Origin: Vitreoscilla sp.
GTDB lineage: Bacteria > Pseudomonadota > Gammaproteobacteria > Burkholderiales > Burkholderiaceae_C
Length of the DNA stretch: 64,000 nucleotides
NCBI GenBank assembly: GCA_018780145.1
Contig: JADMKA010000103.1
Coordinates: 1-64,000, forward strand
Reading direction: 5' to 3'
Shown here: positions 31,379 to 43,143 of the stretch, in pieces
Layout of the letters: each line of letters opens with the position of its first letter
Position numbering within the stretch: the first letter of the stretch is position 1
Translations under genes and position numbers: made by a program
Notes under the pieces: generated by a model
What the model saw: the letters and a program-made list of their open reading frames with translations, nothing else
Databases searched by the model: none
What the model was told of the DNA's origin: nothing

Positions 31379-33559
31379 TCAGGCCGGCACCAGAAAGACG
31401 GTGGCCAGCGGCGGGATGGTCAGGGTGATCGACTGGCCGCGGCCTTGCGACGGCACCGGCTCGGTCACCAGGGCGTGCGCGCCATTGCCGAGGTTGCTGC
31501 CGCCGTAGTGCTCCGAATCAGTGTTCAGCACCTCGCGCCAGGCGCCAAAACCCTCGGGCACGCCGATGCGGTAGCCGGGCCGCGGCACCGGCGTGAAGTT
31601 GGAGACCAGCAGCACGGCCTGGCCGGCCTCGTCGCGGCGGGCCCAGGCGAAGACGGACTGGTCCGCGTCGTCGCCGACGATCCACTCGAAGCCTTGCGGC
31701 ATGCAGTCCAGCCGGTGCAGCGCAGGGCGCTCGCGGTACAGATGGTTGAGGTCGCGCACCAGGCGCTGCACACCGGCGTGGCGCGGGTCGTCGAGCGTTG
31801 CCCAGGGCAGCTCGACATCGTGGTTCCATTCGCCGCGCTGGGCGAACTCCTGGCCCATGAAGAGGAGCTTCTTGCCGGGATGGCCCCACATGAAGCCGTA
31901 GTACGCGCGCAGGTTGGCGAAACGTTGCCAGTCGTCGCCAGGCATTTTCTCCAGCAGCGAGCCCTTGCCGTGCACCACCTCGTCGTGCGAGAGGGGCAGC
32001 ACGTAGTTCTCGCTGAAGGCGTAGATGAGGCCGAAGCTCATCTTGTTGTGGTGCCAGCGCCGGTGCACCGGATCCTGGTGCATGTACTGCAGGGTGTCGT
32101 TCATCCAGCCCATGTTCCACTTGTAGTGGAAGCCCAGGCCGCCTGAGTCGGTGGGGGCGGAGACGCCCGGGAAGGCGGTGGATTCCTCGGCCAGCGTGAT
32201 GGCGCCGGGCGTGTCCGCGCCCACGCTGATGTTGACCCGCTGCAGCAACGAGATCGCCTCCAGGTTCTCGCGCCCGCCGTGCTGGTTGGGCACCCACTCG
32301 CCGCTGGGGCGCGAGTAGTCGCGGTACAGCATGCTGGCCACCGCATCGACGCGCAGGCCGTCGACCGCGTGGCGCTCCAGCCAGTACAGCGCGCTGCCGG
32401 CAAGAAAATCGCGCACCTCGTGGCGGCCGAAGTTCGGGATCAGCGTGTTCCAGTCGCGGTGGAAGCCCTCGCGTGGGTCGGCATACTCGTACAGCGCGGT
32501 GCCGTCGAACTGCGCCAGTCCGTGCGCGTCCGACGGGAAGTGCGCGGGCACCCAGTCCAGCAGCAGGCCGACGCCATGCGCGTGGCAGGCGTCGACGAAA
32601 CGCTCGAAGGCCTCGGGCGGGCCGAAGCGGGCGCTGGCCGAGTACAGGCCCAGCGTCTGGTAGCCCCAGGAGCCATCGAACGGGTGCTCGGTGATGGGCA
32701 TCAGCTCGAGGTGGGTGAAGCCCATCTCCGCGGCGTAGGCGGGCAGGCGCGCGGCCAGCTCGTTCCAGGTCGGGAAGCCACCGTGGCTCTTGCGCCAGGA
32801 ACCGGCATGCACCTCGTAGATGCTGATCGGTGCATCGCGCCGGTTGGCGGCCGCCCGTCCCACGGGCAGGTGGCGCACCGGCGGCAGGTCGGCCACGCGG
32901 CTGGCGGTGTCGGGCCGCAACTGCGAGGCCCGGGCATACGGGTCGGCCTTCAGCGGCAGCAGTTCGCCCTGCGGACCGACCAGCTCGAACTTGTAGTGGT
33001 CACCCACCGCCGCGTGGGGCACGAAGGTCTCCCACACGCCAGCGTCGTGGCGCAGGCGCATCGGGTGGCGGCGGCCGTCCCATTGGTTGAAATCGCCCAC
33101 CACGCTGACCCGGCGGGCGTTCGGCGCCCAGACCGCAAAGCGCACGCCCGGCACCTCGCCGTGCCAGATCGGCAGCGCGCCGAGCACGGTGTAGGGGCGG
33201 GTGTGGCGGCCGTCGCGCAGGGCCAAGAGATCTGCGTCGGGGATCTGCGGGCCGTAGGCGAAGGCGTCGGCCCACTCGCCCAGCGGGTCACCGTCGGCAT
33301 CCAGCGGCCGCAGGCGGTAGTCGAAGCGGTTCTTGCGGCGGGCAACCGGGCCCTCGAAGTAGCCGGCGGGGTCGCGGCACTCCAGCCTGGCCACCTGGCG
33401 GCCGGTCTTCGCGTCCGCCACCACCATGCCGGCCACGCCAGGCCACAACACCCGCAACCAGAGCTTGCCGTCCTCGACAGTGTGCAGCCCCAGCACCGAG
33501 AACGGGTCGGCGTGGCGCGCAGCGAGCAGCGCATGGATCTCTTGGTCGCCCAGCATCAT
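31379..33559 (-). CDS. glgB: 1,4-alpha-glucan branching enzyme
   Basis: The protein has 726 residues, the same class as E. coli GlgB (728). An N-terminal GlgB-N domain (HADPFSVLGLH) and CBM48 (GVRFAVWAPNARRVSVVGDFNQWDG) precede the barrel with DWVPAHFP, GLRVDAVASML (nucleophile), AEESTAFPGV (acid/base) and LSHDEVVHGKGS (stabiliser). It creates alpha-1,6 branches in glycogen by transferring chain segments. It follows glgP after 24 bases. No glgA or glgC is present in the window, so the linear chains it acts on must come from a synthase encoded elsewhere or from imported maltodextrins. Confidence 0.96.
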   Translation of the reverse strand: MMLGDQEIHALLAARHADPFSVLGLHTVEDGKLWLRVLWPGVAGMVVADAKTGRQVARLECRDPAGYFEGPVARRKNRFDYRLRPLDADGDPLGEWADAFAYGPQIPDADLLALRDGRHTRPYTVLGALPIWHGEVPGVRFAVWAPNARRVSVVGDFNQWDGRRHPMRLRHDAGVWETFVPHAAVGDHYKFELVGPQGELLPLKADPYARASQLRPDTASRVADLPPVRHLPVGRAAANRRDAPISIYEVHAGSWRKSHGGFPTWNELAARLPAYAAEMGFTHLELMPITEHPFDGSWGYQTLGLYSASARFGPPEAFERFVDACHAHGVGLLLDWVPAHFPSDAHGLAQFDGTALYEYADPREGFHRDWNTLIPNFGRHEVRDFLAGSALYWLERHAVDGLRVDAVASMLYRDYSRPSGEWVPNQHGGRENLEAISLLQRVNISVGADTPGAITLAEESTAFPGVSAPTDSGGLGFHYKWNMGWMNDTLQYMHQDPVHRRWHHNKMSFGLIYAFSENYVLPLSHDEVVHGKGSLLEKMPGDDWQRFANLRAYYGFMWGHPGKKLLFMGQEFAQRGEWNHDVELPWATLDDPRHAGVQRLVRDLNHLYRERPALHRLDCMPQGFEWIVGDDADQSVFAWARRDEAGQAVLLVSNFTPVPRPGYRIGVPEGFGAWREVLNTDSEHYGGSNLGNGAHALVTEPVPSQGRGQSITLTIPPLATVFLVPA

Positions 33560-33583
33560 GGCCTCTCGTGCACCGAACGACGG

Positions 33584-36076
<2,493 letters not shown>

Positions 36077-36151
36077 GAGGTTCCGTGTTGGGGCCGCCAG
36101 GGACCTGAGGGGGCGGCGAAGCGGAAAGTATCCAGGATTTGCCATCACGAT

Positions 36152-36166
36152 TGTAGTTTGACTACA
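36152..36166. promoter_or_regulatory. Operator O3 (perfect palindrome arms)
   Basis: TGTAGT-TTG-ACTACA is the best site in the window, with both 6-base arms perfectly complementary. It overlaps the minus-strand -10-like TACAAT (36150-36155) of glgP, which suits repression. Confidence 0.8.
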
Positions 36167-36240
36167 TATGGAAAACCCCAGAGTTCACATAAGCTGTTGA
36201 TTTTATTGATTGCGATGTCGATTCATTGGTCGATGATCGA

Positions 36241-36276
36241 TTGTGCATCCGCAGTCATGGATGTATATTCTCTACA
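36241..36276 (+). promoter_or_regulatory. malK promoter with operator O4 over the -10
   Basis: -35 TTGTGC (36241-36246), 17-base spacer, -10 TATATT (36264-36269, 5 of 6 consensus). Operator O4, TGTATATTCTCTACA at 36262-36276, has perfect TGTA/TACA ends and covers the -10. Binding there would block RNA polymerase, consistent with repression relieved by a sugar-derived signal. Confidence 0.65.
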
Positions 36277-36405
36277 TTCCCGCTCGCCGTCAACCCGCCG
36301 AGAGGGCGTTCGGGGTCCTGACGCAACAGTCGGGCCCGCCGGGCTCGAAAAGAACCTTGTTTGGAGACAAGCCGCCCGGCATTGCCGGCGGCCCGGAGGT
36401 GCGTT

Positions 36406-37521
<1,116 letters not shown>

Positions 37522-37525
37522 CGCA

Positions 37526-38716
37526 ATGCACCGTCCCCGACAACCCGGCGCCCGCCGGTTGGCCGCATTGCTGCTGGCCACACTCACCACCATCGCCCAG
37601 GCCGCGCCACCGCGGCTGCTGGTCTGGATCAATGGCGACAAGGGCTACAACGGCCTGCAGAAGGTGGGTGACGCCTTCACGCAACTCAGCGGCGTGCCGG
37701 TGGTGGTGCAGCACCCCGAAGGCGCGCCCGACAAGTTCCAGGCCGCTGCCGGCGCCGGCAAGGGGCCGGACATCTTCTGCTGGCCGCACGACCGCGCCGG
37801 CGAGTGGGCCAAATCCGGCCTGATCGTGCCGATCAAGCCCTCGCGCCGGGTGCGCGAGGAGATCGAAGCCTCGGCCTGGTCGGCCTTCACCTACCAGGGC
37901 AAGGTCTGGGGCTACCCGCTGGCCATCGAGGCCAACGGCCTGATCTACAACAAGGCGCTGGTGAAGACCCCGCCGGCCACCTTCGACGAGGTGATCGCCC
38001 TCGACAAGCAGCTCCAGGCGCAGGGCAAGCACGCCCTCCTGTGGGACTACAACAAGTCGTTCTTCACCTTCCCGATGCTGGCCGGTGCCGGCGGCTTCGT
38101 CTTCGGCCGCACGCTCCAGGGCGACTACGACCCGAAACAGGTGGGCGTCAACACCGCCGGCGCCGTGAAGGCCGCCGAGATGCTGGCGCGCCTGATCAAC
38201 GAGGGGCACATGCCACGCGGCGCCCGCTATGCCGAGATGGAGAGCGGCTTCTCGCGCGGCCAGGTGGCGATGATGATCTCCGGCCCCTGGGCCTGGGACA
38301 ACGCGAAGAAGAGCGGCATCGACTTCGGCGTGGCGCCCATCCCCAGTATCGGCAGCCAGCCCTCGAAGCCCTTCGTCGGCGTGCTCGGCTGCATGATCGC
38401 CGCCCCCAGCCCGGCCAAGGACATTGCCCGCGAGTTCCTCGAGAACCACCTGCTGAAGGTGGAGCAATTGAAGGTGGTCTCGGCCGACGTGGCGCTGGGC
38501 ACGCCCGCCAACAAGGCCTACTTCGCCGAGCTGTCGGCCGACCCGGCCATCCGCGCCACGATGGAGAACGCCCGCCTCGGCGAGCCCATCCCCAACATCC
38601 CCGAAACCGGCCGCTTCTTCCCGGCGATGGACGCCGCACTCGAAGCCATCACCAACGGCCGCCAATCCCCCAAGGACGCACTCGACGGCGCCGCCGCCCG
38701 GATGCTGGTGAAATGA
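37526..38716 (+). CDS. malE: Maltodextrin-binding protein (set 1)
   Basis: The protein has 396 residues, the same length as E. coli MalE. A Sec signal peptide ends near residue 26 (IAQA before AP). The mature part opens with LLVWINGDKGYNGLQKVG and contains GPDIFCWPHDRAGEWA, GYPLAIEANGLIYNK and ISGPWAWDNAKKS, all close to E. coli MalE. It binds maltose and maltodextrins in the periplasm and delivers them to MalFG. It is second in the malK-malE-malF-malG operon. The 454-base gap to malF carries repeat copy B, a layout expected to keep MalE more abundant than MalF. Confidence 0.95.
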   Translation: MHRPRQPGARRLAALLLATLTTIAQAAPPRLLVWINGDKGYNGLQKVGDAFTQLSGVPVVVQHPEGAPDKFQAAAGAGKGPDIFCWPHDRAGEWAKSGLIVPIKPSRRVREEIEASAWSAFTYQGKVWGYPLAIEANGLIYNKALVKTPPATFDEVIALDKQLQAQGKHALLWDYNKSFFTFPMLAGAGGFVFGRTLQGDYDPKQVGVNTAGAVKAAEMLARLINEGHMPRGARYAEMESGFSRGQVAMMISGPWAWDNAKKSGIDFGVAPIPSIGSQPSKPFVGVLGCMIAAPSPAKDIAREFLENHLLKVEQLKVVSADVALGTPANKAYFAELSADPAIRATMENARLGEPIPNIPETGRFFPAMDAALEAITNGRQSPKDALDGAAARMLVK

Positions 38717-38778
38717 ATCCAAACGCTCAGGCATTCCCGGGGATGGAAATGGCTGCTGGCGGCCCGATGCGGTCGATC

Positions 38779-39089
38779 GTGCAGCGAAGAGGTTGGCACG
38801 AGCCGAGGCTGCCGGGTGACCGGCTCCGCGAATGTCCCCCGGCGCTGGCCTTCGGCCATCGCCTCCTCCTAATATTTCGCTGCGCCGGTCACCCGACATC
38901 CTCGGCAGTCCACCAGTCTTCCCCCGCGTTGCAGAACTCCGGCCGTGCCCGATCAGGACGGTGGGGTGCTCTGCGCAGCGAAATATTAGGAGGAGCCGGC
39001 AGCCGCAGGCTGGCGGCGGGGGACATTCGCGGAGCAGAGTACCCCGGCGGCCTGATCCCGCTCCAACTGCTGCGCAGGCGACTGGTCGC
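38779..39089 (+). repeat. Interspersed structured repeat, copy B (malE-malF gap)
   Basis: It aligns base for base with copy A (offset 19070). Unit 1 is 38814-38894: GGGTGACCGGC pairs perfectly with GCCGGTCACCC, GCGAA (38828) with TTCGC (38876), and an inner hairpin lies at 38841-38863 with loop TTC. Unit 2 is 38963-39045 in opposite orientation, with different stem bases but the same pairing. The whole element is also one long imperfect inverted repeat. It begins 62 bases after the malE stop codon and ends 81 bases before malF. The rest of the 454-base gap shows no gene or promoter I can support. Confidence 0.85.
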
Positions 39090-39170
39090 TATGGGCCGGG
39101 AGCCGGCAACCAGCGCTTTCGCGAGTTTCATGTGTTGCGGGTCACACGACGCACGGTGGAAGCAACTGAC

Positions 39171-40706
39171 ATGAGAAAGCCCTGTCTCCCTTGGCTGGGG
39201 CATGTGGCTGCGGCGCTGGCCAGCCTGGCCCTGCTGTGGCTGGTGTTCCGCCTGTACCTGGCCGGGCAACCGCTGGTGGCGGCAGCCATGCTGGTGGTCG
39301 GTGGCATCGCCATCTACCTGTACAGCTCGGCCACCACGCTGGCCTGGCGCTACCTGTTTCCCGGCGTGGCCGGGATGCTGATCTTCGTGGCCTTCCCGCT
39401 GCTCTACACGATGCAGATCGGCTTCACGAACTACTCGTCGGCCAACCTGCTGAGCTTCGAGCGCGCCCGCGCCTACCTGCTGGACCAGTACGAGGTGGAC
39501 GAAGACCAGGCGATGCCGTTCACGCTGCATGCCGAGGGCACACGCTTTCGCCTGGTGCTCGCGCCGGCCACGGCTGCCAGCGGGGCGGCGGAGCATCTGA
39601 TCTCGCCTCCATTGGCGCTGGACGCCGGTGCACCCGGCGAGCCGATCGTGATGCAACGGCTCGCCGGTGACCCGCCAGGGCCCGCCCTGGGCTTGCGCGA
39701 GGTGATCGCCCAACGCGATGCCCTGATGGCCCTGCGCCTGCAACGGCCCGATGGCCAGCAACTGGTCTACGTGGGCGTGCGCGAGTTCGGCCAGCGCATG
39801 CCGCTGTGGGAGCCCCAACCCGACGGCGGCCTGCGGCAGATGAGCAGTGGCACCGTCTACCAGCCCAACCGCGAAACCGGCTTCTTCGAATCGGCGAGCG
39901 GTGAGCGCATCCAGCCCGGCTTCAAGGTCGGCATCGGCTTCAAGAACTACAGCCGCATGCTGCTCGACGAGGATTTCCGCGGCCCCTTCGTCTCGATCTT
40001 CATCTGGACCGTGGTCTTCTCCGGATTGACCGTGCTGTTCTCCACCGCCATCGGCATGACGCTGGCCGTGGTGCTGAACTGGGAGGCGCTGCGCTACCGC
40101 ACGCTCTACCGCACGCTGCTGTTCCTGCCCTACGCGGTGCCGGGCTTCATCTCCATCCTGGTGTTCAAGGGCCTGTTCAACCAGAACTTCGGCGAGATCA
40201 ACGCGATCCTCGACGCACTGTTCGGCGTGCGCCCGGCCTGGTTCGCCGATGCCTTCCTGGCCAAGGTGATGATCCTGATCGTCAACACCTGGCTGGGCTA
40301 CCCGTACATCATGGTGCTGTGCACCGGCCTGCTGAAGGCGATCCCGGCGGACCTGTACGAGGCCTCGGCGATCGCCGGCGCCAAGCCGCTGACCAACTTC
40401 TTCAAGATCACCGCGCCGCTGATCGCCCGCCCGCTGACACCGCTGCTGATCTCGGCGTTCGCCTTCAACTTCAACAACTTCGTGTTGATCTCGCTGCTCA
40501 CCGACGGCCGGCCCGACTACCTCAACACCAAGCTGCCGGCGGGCACCAACGACATCCTGCTGAGCTACACCTACCGCATCGCCTTCACTGACGCCGGGGC
40601 CAACTTCGGCCTCGCCGCAGCGATCTCGACGCTGATCTTCCTGATCGTGGCGCTGATGTCGCTCGCCAACCTGAAGCTGATCCGCATGAACGAAGGAGCC
40701 AAGTAG
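39171..40706 (+). CDS. malF: Maltodextrin ABC transporter permease (set 1)
   Basis: The protein has 511 residues (E. coli MalF has 514). N-terminal helices precede a large periplasmic loop (about residues 90-270), the MalF P2 domain that docks MalE. Six more membrane segments follow, with the EAA loop EASAIAGAKPLTNFFKITAPL that contacts MalK. The ATG at 39171 is chosen because the frame upstream runs into the repeat. It has GGTGGA 10-15 bases upstream as a weak ribosome site. malG follows after 3 bases. Confidence 0.95.
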   Translation: MRKPCLPWLGHVAAALASLALLWLVFRLYLAGQPLVAAAMLVVGGIAIYLYSSATTLAWRYLFPGVAGMLIFVAFPLLYTMQIGFTNYSSANLLSFERARAYLLDQYEVDEDQAMPFTLHAEGTRFRLVLAPATAASGAAEHLISPPLALDAGAPGEPIVMQRLAGDPPGPALGLREVIAQRDALMALRLQRPDGQQLVYVGVREFGQRMPLWEPQPDGGLRQMSSGTVYQPNRETGFFESASGERIQPGFKVGIGFKNYSRMLLDEDFRGPFVSIFIWTVVFSGLTVLFSTAIGMTLAVVLNWEALRYRTLYRTLLFLPYAVPGFISILVFKGLFNQNFGEINAILDALFGVRPAWFADAFLAKVMILIVNTWLGYPYIMVLCTGLLKAIPADLYEASAIAGAKPLTNFFKITAPLIARPLTPLLISAFAFNFNNFVLISLLTDGRPDYLNTKLPAGTNDILLSYTYRIAFTDAGANFGLAAAISTLIFLIVALMSLANLKLIRMNEGAK

Positions 40707-40709
40707 GCC

Positions 40710-41600
40710 ATGGCCATCGTCACCGGCAAGAACCAACGCTGGCGCATCCTCGCCACCCATGTGGCGTTGTGGGCGCTGATCATCGTCACGCTGTTTCCCT
40801 TGTTCGCGGTGGTCTCGATCTCGCTACGGCCGGGCAACTTCTCCACCGGCTCGCTGATCCCGGATCGCATCAGCTTCGAGCACTGGTCGCTGGCGCTGGG
40901 CATCCCCTACACGCAGGCCGACGGCACCATCGTGCAGCCCCCCTTCCCGGTGCTGCGCTGGCTGTGGAACTCGGTCAAGGTGGCCACCATCTCGGCGCTG
41001 CTGATCGTGGCCATCTCCACCACCGCCGCCTACGGTTTCGCACGACTGAAGTTCAGGCACAAGAGCAGCATCCTGAACGGCATGATGCTGCTGCAGATGT
41101 TCCCGGTGGCCGCTGCGGTGGTGGCCGTGTTCGCCATCTTCGAGGGCATCGGGCACTCGCTGCCCTGGCTGGGCATCGAGACGCATGCCGGCCTGATCGT
41201 GGCCTACCTGGGCGGCGTGGCGATGCACATCTGGACGATCAAGGGCTACTTCGAGACCATCCCGACCGACATCGAGGAGAACGCCAAGGTCGACGGTGCC
41301 ACCCACTGGCAGGCCTTCCGCCTGGTGCTGCTGCCGATGGCCGTGCCGATCCTGATGGTGGTGTTCGTGCTGGCCTTCATCGGCACCTTCATCGAGTACC
41401 CGGTGGCCTCGGTGATGCTGCGCGAGGAGCCCAACCTCACGCTGGCCGTGGGCTCCAAGTTCTACCTCTACGACCAGAAGTACCTGTGGGGCGATTTCGC
41501 GGCCGCCGCGGTGCTGGCCGGCCTGCCGATCACGCTGGTCTTCCTGGCGGCACAGCGCTGGATCGTCTCCGGCCTGACCTCCGGCGGCGTGAAGGGCTGA
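40710..41600 (+). CDS. malG: Maltodextrin ABC transporter permease (set 1)
   Basis: The protein has 296 residues, exactly the E. coli MalG length. It has six membrane segments, the EAA loop [20 protein letters not shown] near residue 195, and the C-terminal tail [10 protein letters not shown]. In E. coli the MalG C-terminus reaches into the MalK dimer. It forms the channel with MalF. A cytoplasmic amylase gene starts 4 bases after its stop, so imported maltodextrins can be cut immediately. Confidence 0.95.
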   Translation: MAIVTGKNQRWRILATHVALWALIIVTLFPLFAVVSISLRPGNFSTGSLIPDRISFEHWSLALGIPYTQADGTIVQPPFPVLRWLWNSVKVATISALLIVAISTTAAYGFARLKFRHKSSILNGMMLLQMFPVAAAVVAVFAIFEGIGHSLPWLGIETHAGLIVAYLGGVAMHIWTIKGYFETIPTDIEENAKVDGATHWQAFRLVLLPMAVPILMVVFVLAFIGTFIEYPVASVMLREEPNLTLAVGSKFYLYDQKYLWGDFAAAAVLAGLPITLVFLAAQRWIVSGLTSGGVKG

Positions 41601-41604
41601 GGCG

Positions 41605-43143
41605 ATGAACACCGGGCCTTATGCCAACCGATTCGACCTGGCCCTCGCCGGCCGCTATGAAGCCCGCGAGGCCGACTGGCGCATGAGCGCCGTCGTCTAC
41701 CAGGTGCTGGTGGACCGCTTCGCGCCCAGCGCCGATCTGGCGGCCAAGCAGCACCTCTATCCCGCCCCCAAGACCCTGCGCGCCTGGAGCGACTTGCCCA
41801 CCAAGGGCCGCTACCTGGACAGCCACAAGCTCTGGAGCCACGAGATCGATTTCTGGGGCGGCGACCTCGCCAGTACCGCGGCGCGGCTGGACCACGTGCA
41901 GGCGCTCGGCGCCGACGTGCTCTACCTGAACCCGATCTGCCTGGCGTACACGAACCACAAGTACGACGCGCTCGACTACCTTCAGATCTCGCCCGAGTAC
42001 GGCACCCGCGAGGACGTGAAAGCCCTGGCGTCGGACGTCCACGCACGCGGCATGAAGCTGGTGCTCGACGGCGTGTTCAACCACATGGGGCGCAACGCGC
42101 CGATCTTCCAGTCGGCCGAGGCCGACCCGGCCAGCCCGTATCGGAACTGGTTTGTCTTCGGGCCGCAGTTCGCCGGCGGCGCGCGCGCCTGGTGGCGGGC
42201 CGAGAACCTGCCCGAGCTGAACCTGGAGAACCCCGCGGTGCGCGAGCACCTGTTCAACGGGCACGACTCGGTGGTGCGCAGCTACCTGCGCGACGGCGTG
42301 GACGGCTGGCGGCTGGACGTGGCCTTCGACATCGGCTTCGTCTACCTGGAGGAGCTGACCCGCGCCGCGCACGCCGAAAAGCCCGGCTCGCTGGTGGTCG
42401 GCGAGATCGCCAACTACCCGAAGGAGTGGTTCCCGTCGGTGGACGCGGTGATGCACTTCGCGCTGCGCCACCTGATCCTGCGCCTGGTCAACGGCGAGAT
42501 GGACACCCCCACGTTCGCGCGCATGCTGGAGCGCATGGTCACCGAGTGCGGCATCGAGAACATGCTGCGCAGCTGGATCTACCTGGACAACCACGACACC
42601 CCGAGACTGGCCACCAGCGTGCCCGACGAACGCGCGCGCCGCCTGGCCCAGGTGCTGCAGTTCACCCTGCCCGGCTCGCCCAACCTCTACTACGGCAGCG
42701 AGCTGGACATGCCCGGCGGCGACGACCCCGAGATGCGCGCCCCGATGCGCTGGGACCTGGTCAGCGACCACAACGCCGCACTCGCCTGGACGAAGAAGCT
42801 CATCGCCATGCGCCGGCACCACCGTGCCTTGCGGGTGGGCGACTTCCGGCCCATCTCCAGCCATCGCCTGCTGGCCTTCGAGCGCCACACCGACCTGGTC
42901 GCCGAGACCGTGCTGGTGATTGCCAACCCGGGCGACGAGGCGGTGACCGAGACACTGATGGTGGCCAACTCCAAGCTGATGGACAGCTCGTTGATGGTGG
43001 ATCTGCTGGGGCAGCAGCCGTCAGTACCGATCCGCCTGTGGGCCACGCTGATGCAGGTGACCGTGCCGGCACGCAGCGCCTATGTTCTGCAACCCGAGGT
43101 CGCGCCCCCTGGCGGCTACACGAACTACAAGCGCGTGCAATGA
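41605..43143 (+). CDS. Cytoplasmic GH13 maltodextrin hydrolase (set 1)
   Basis: The protein has 512 residues with no signal peptide. GH13 catalytic residues are D238 (WRLD), E267 (VGEIANY) and D331 (DNHD); region I is DGVFNH. It likely hydrolyses imported maltodextrins to maltose and glucose. It is a paralogue of the product of 48637-50214: the two share VDRFAPSADLAAK-type starts, NHKYDALD, NAPIF and an odd shared C-terminus GGY..YKRV. That copy has a signal peptide, this one does not. The stop overlaps the next start (ATGA). The exact specificity (neopullulanase, MalZ-like glucosidase or amylase) cannot be read from sequence. Confidence 0.88.
   Translation: MNTGPYANRFDLALAGRYEAREADWRMSAVVYQVLVDRFAPSADLAAKQHLYPAPKTLRAWSDLPTKGRYLDSHKLWSHEIDFWGGDLASTAARLDHVQALGADVLYLNPICLAYTNHKYDALDYLQISPEYGTREDVKALASDVHARGMKLVLDGVFNHMGRNAPIFQSAEADPASPYRNWFVFGPQFAGGARAWWRAENLPELNLENPAVREHLFNGHDSVVRSYLRDGVDGWRLDVAFDIGFVYLEELTRAAHAEKPGSLVVGEIANYPKEWFPSVDAVMHFALRHLILRLVNGEMDTPTFARMLERMVTECGIENMLRSWIYLDNHDTPRLATSVPDERARRLAQVLQFTLPGSPNLYYGSELDMPGGDDPEMRAPMRWDLVSDHNAALAWTKKLIAMRRHHRALRVGDFRPISSHRLLAFERHTDLVAETVLVIANPGDEAVTETLMVANSKLMDSSLMVDLLGQQPSVPIRLWATLMQVTVPARSAYVLQPEVAPPGGYTNYKRVQ

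Larger units (their letters stand above)
36077..36405. promoter_or_regulatory. Divergent control region glgP / malK
   Basis: These 329 bases lack a gene. The middle (about 36140-36290) is markedly AT-rich compared with the surroundings and holds two operators (36152-36166, 36262-36276), 95 bases apart from end to end. The glgP side has a -10-like TACAAT at 36150-36155 on the minus strand. The malK side has -35 TTGTGC (36241) and -10 TATATT (36264) with 17-base spacing. GGAGG at 36395-36399 is the malK ribosome binding site. Confidence 0.7.
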
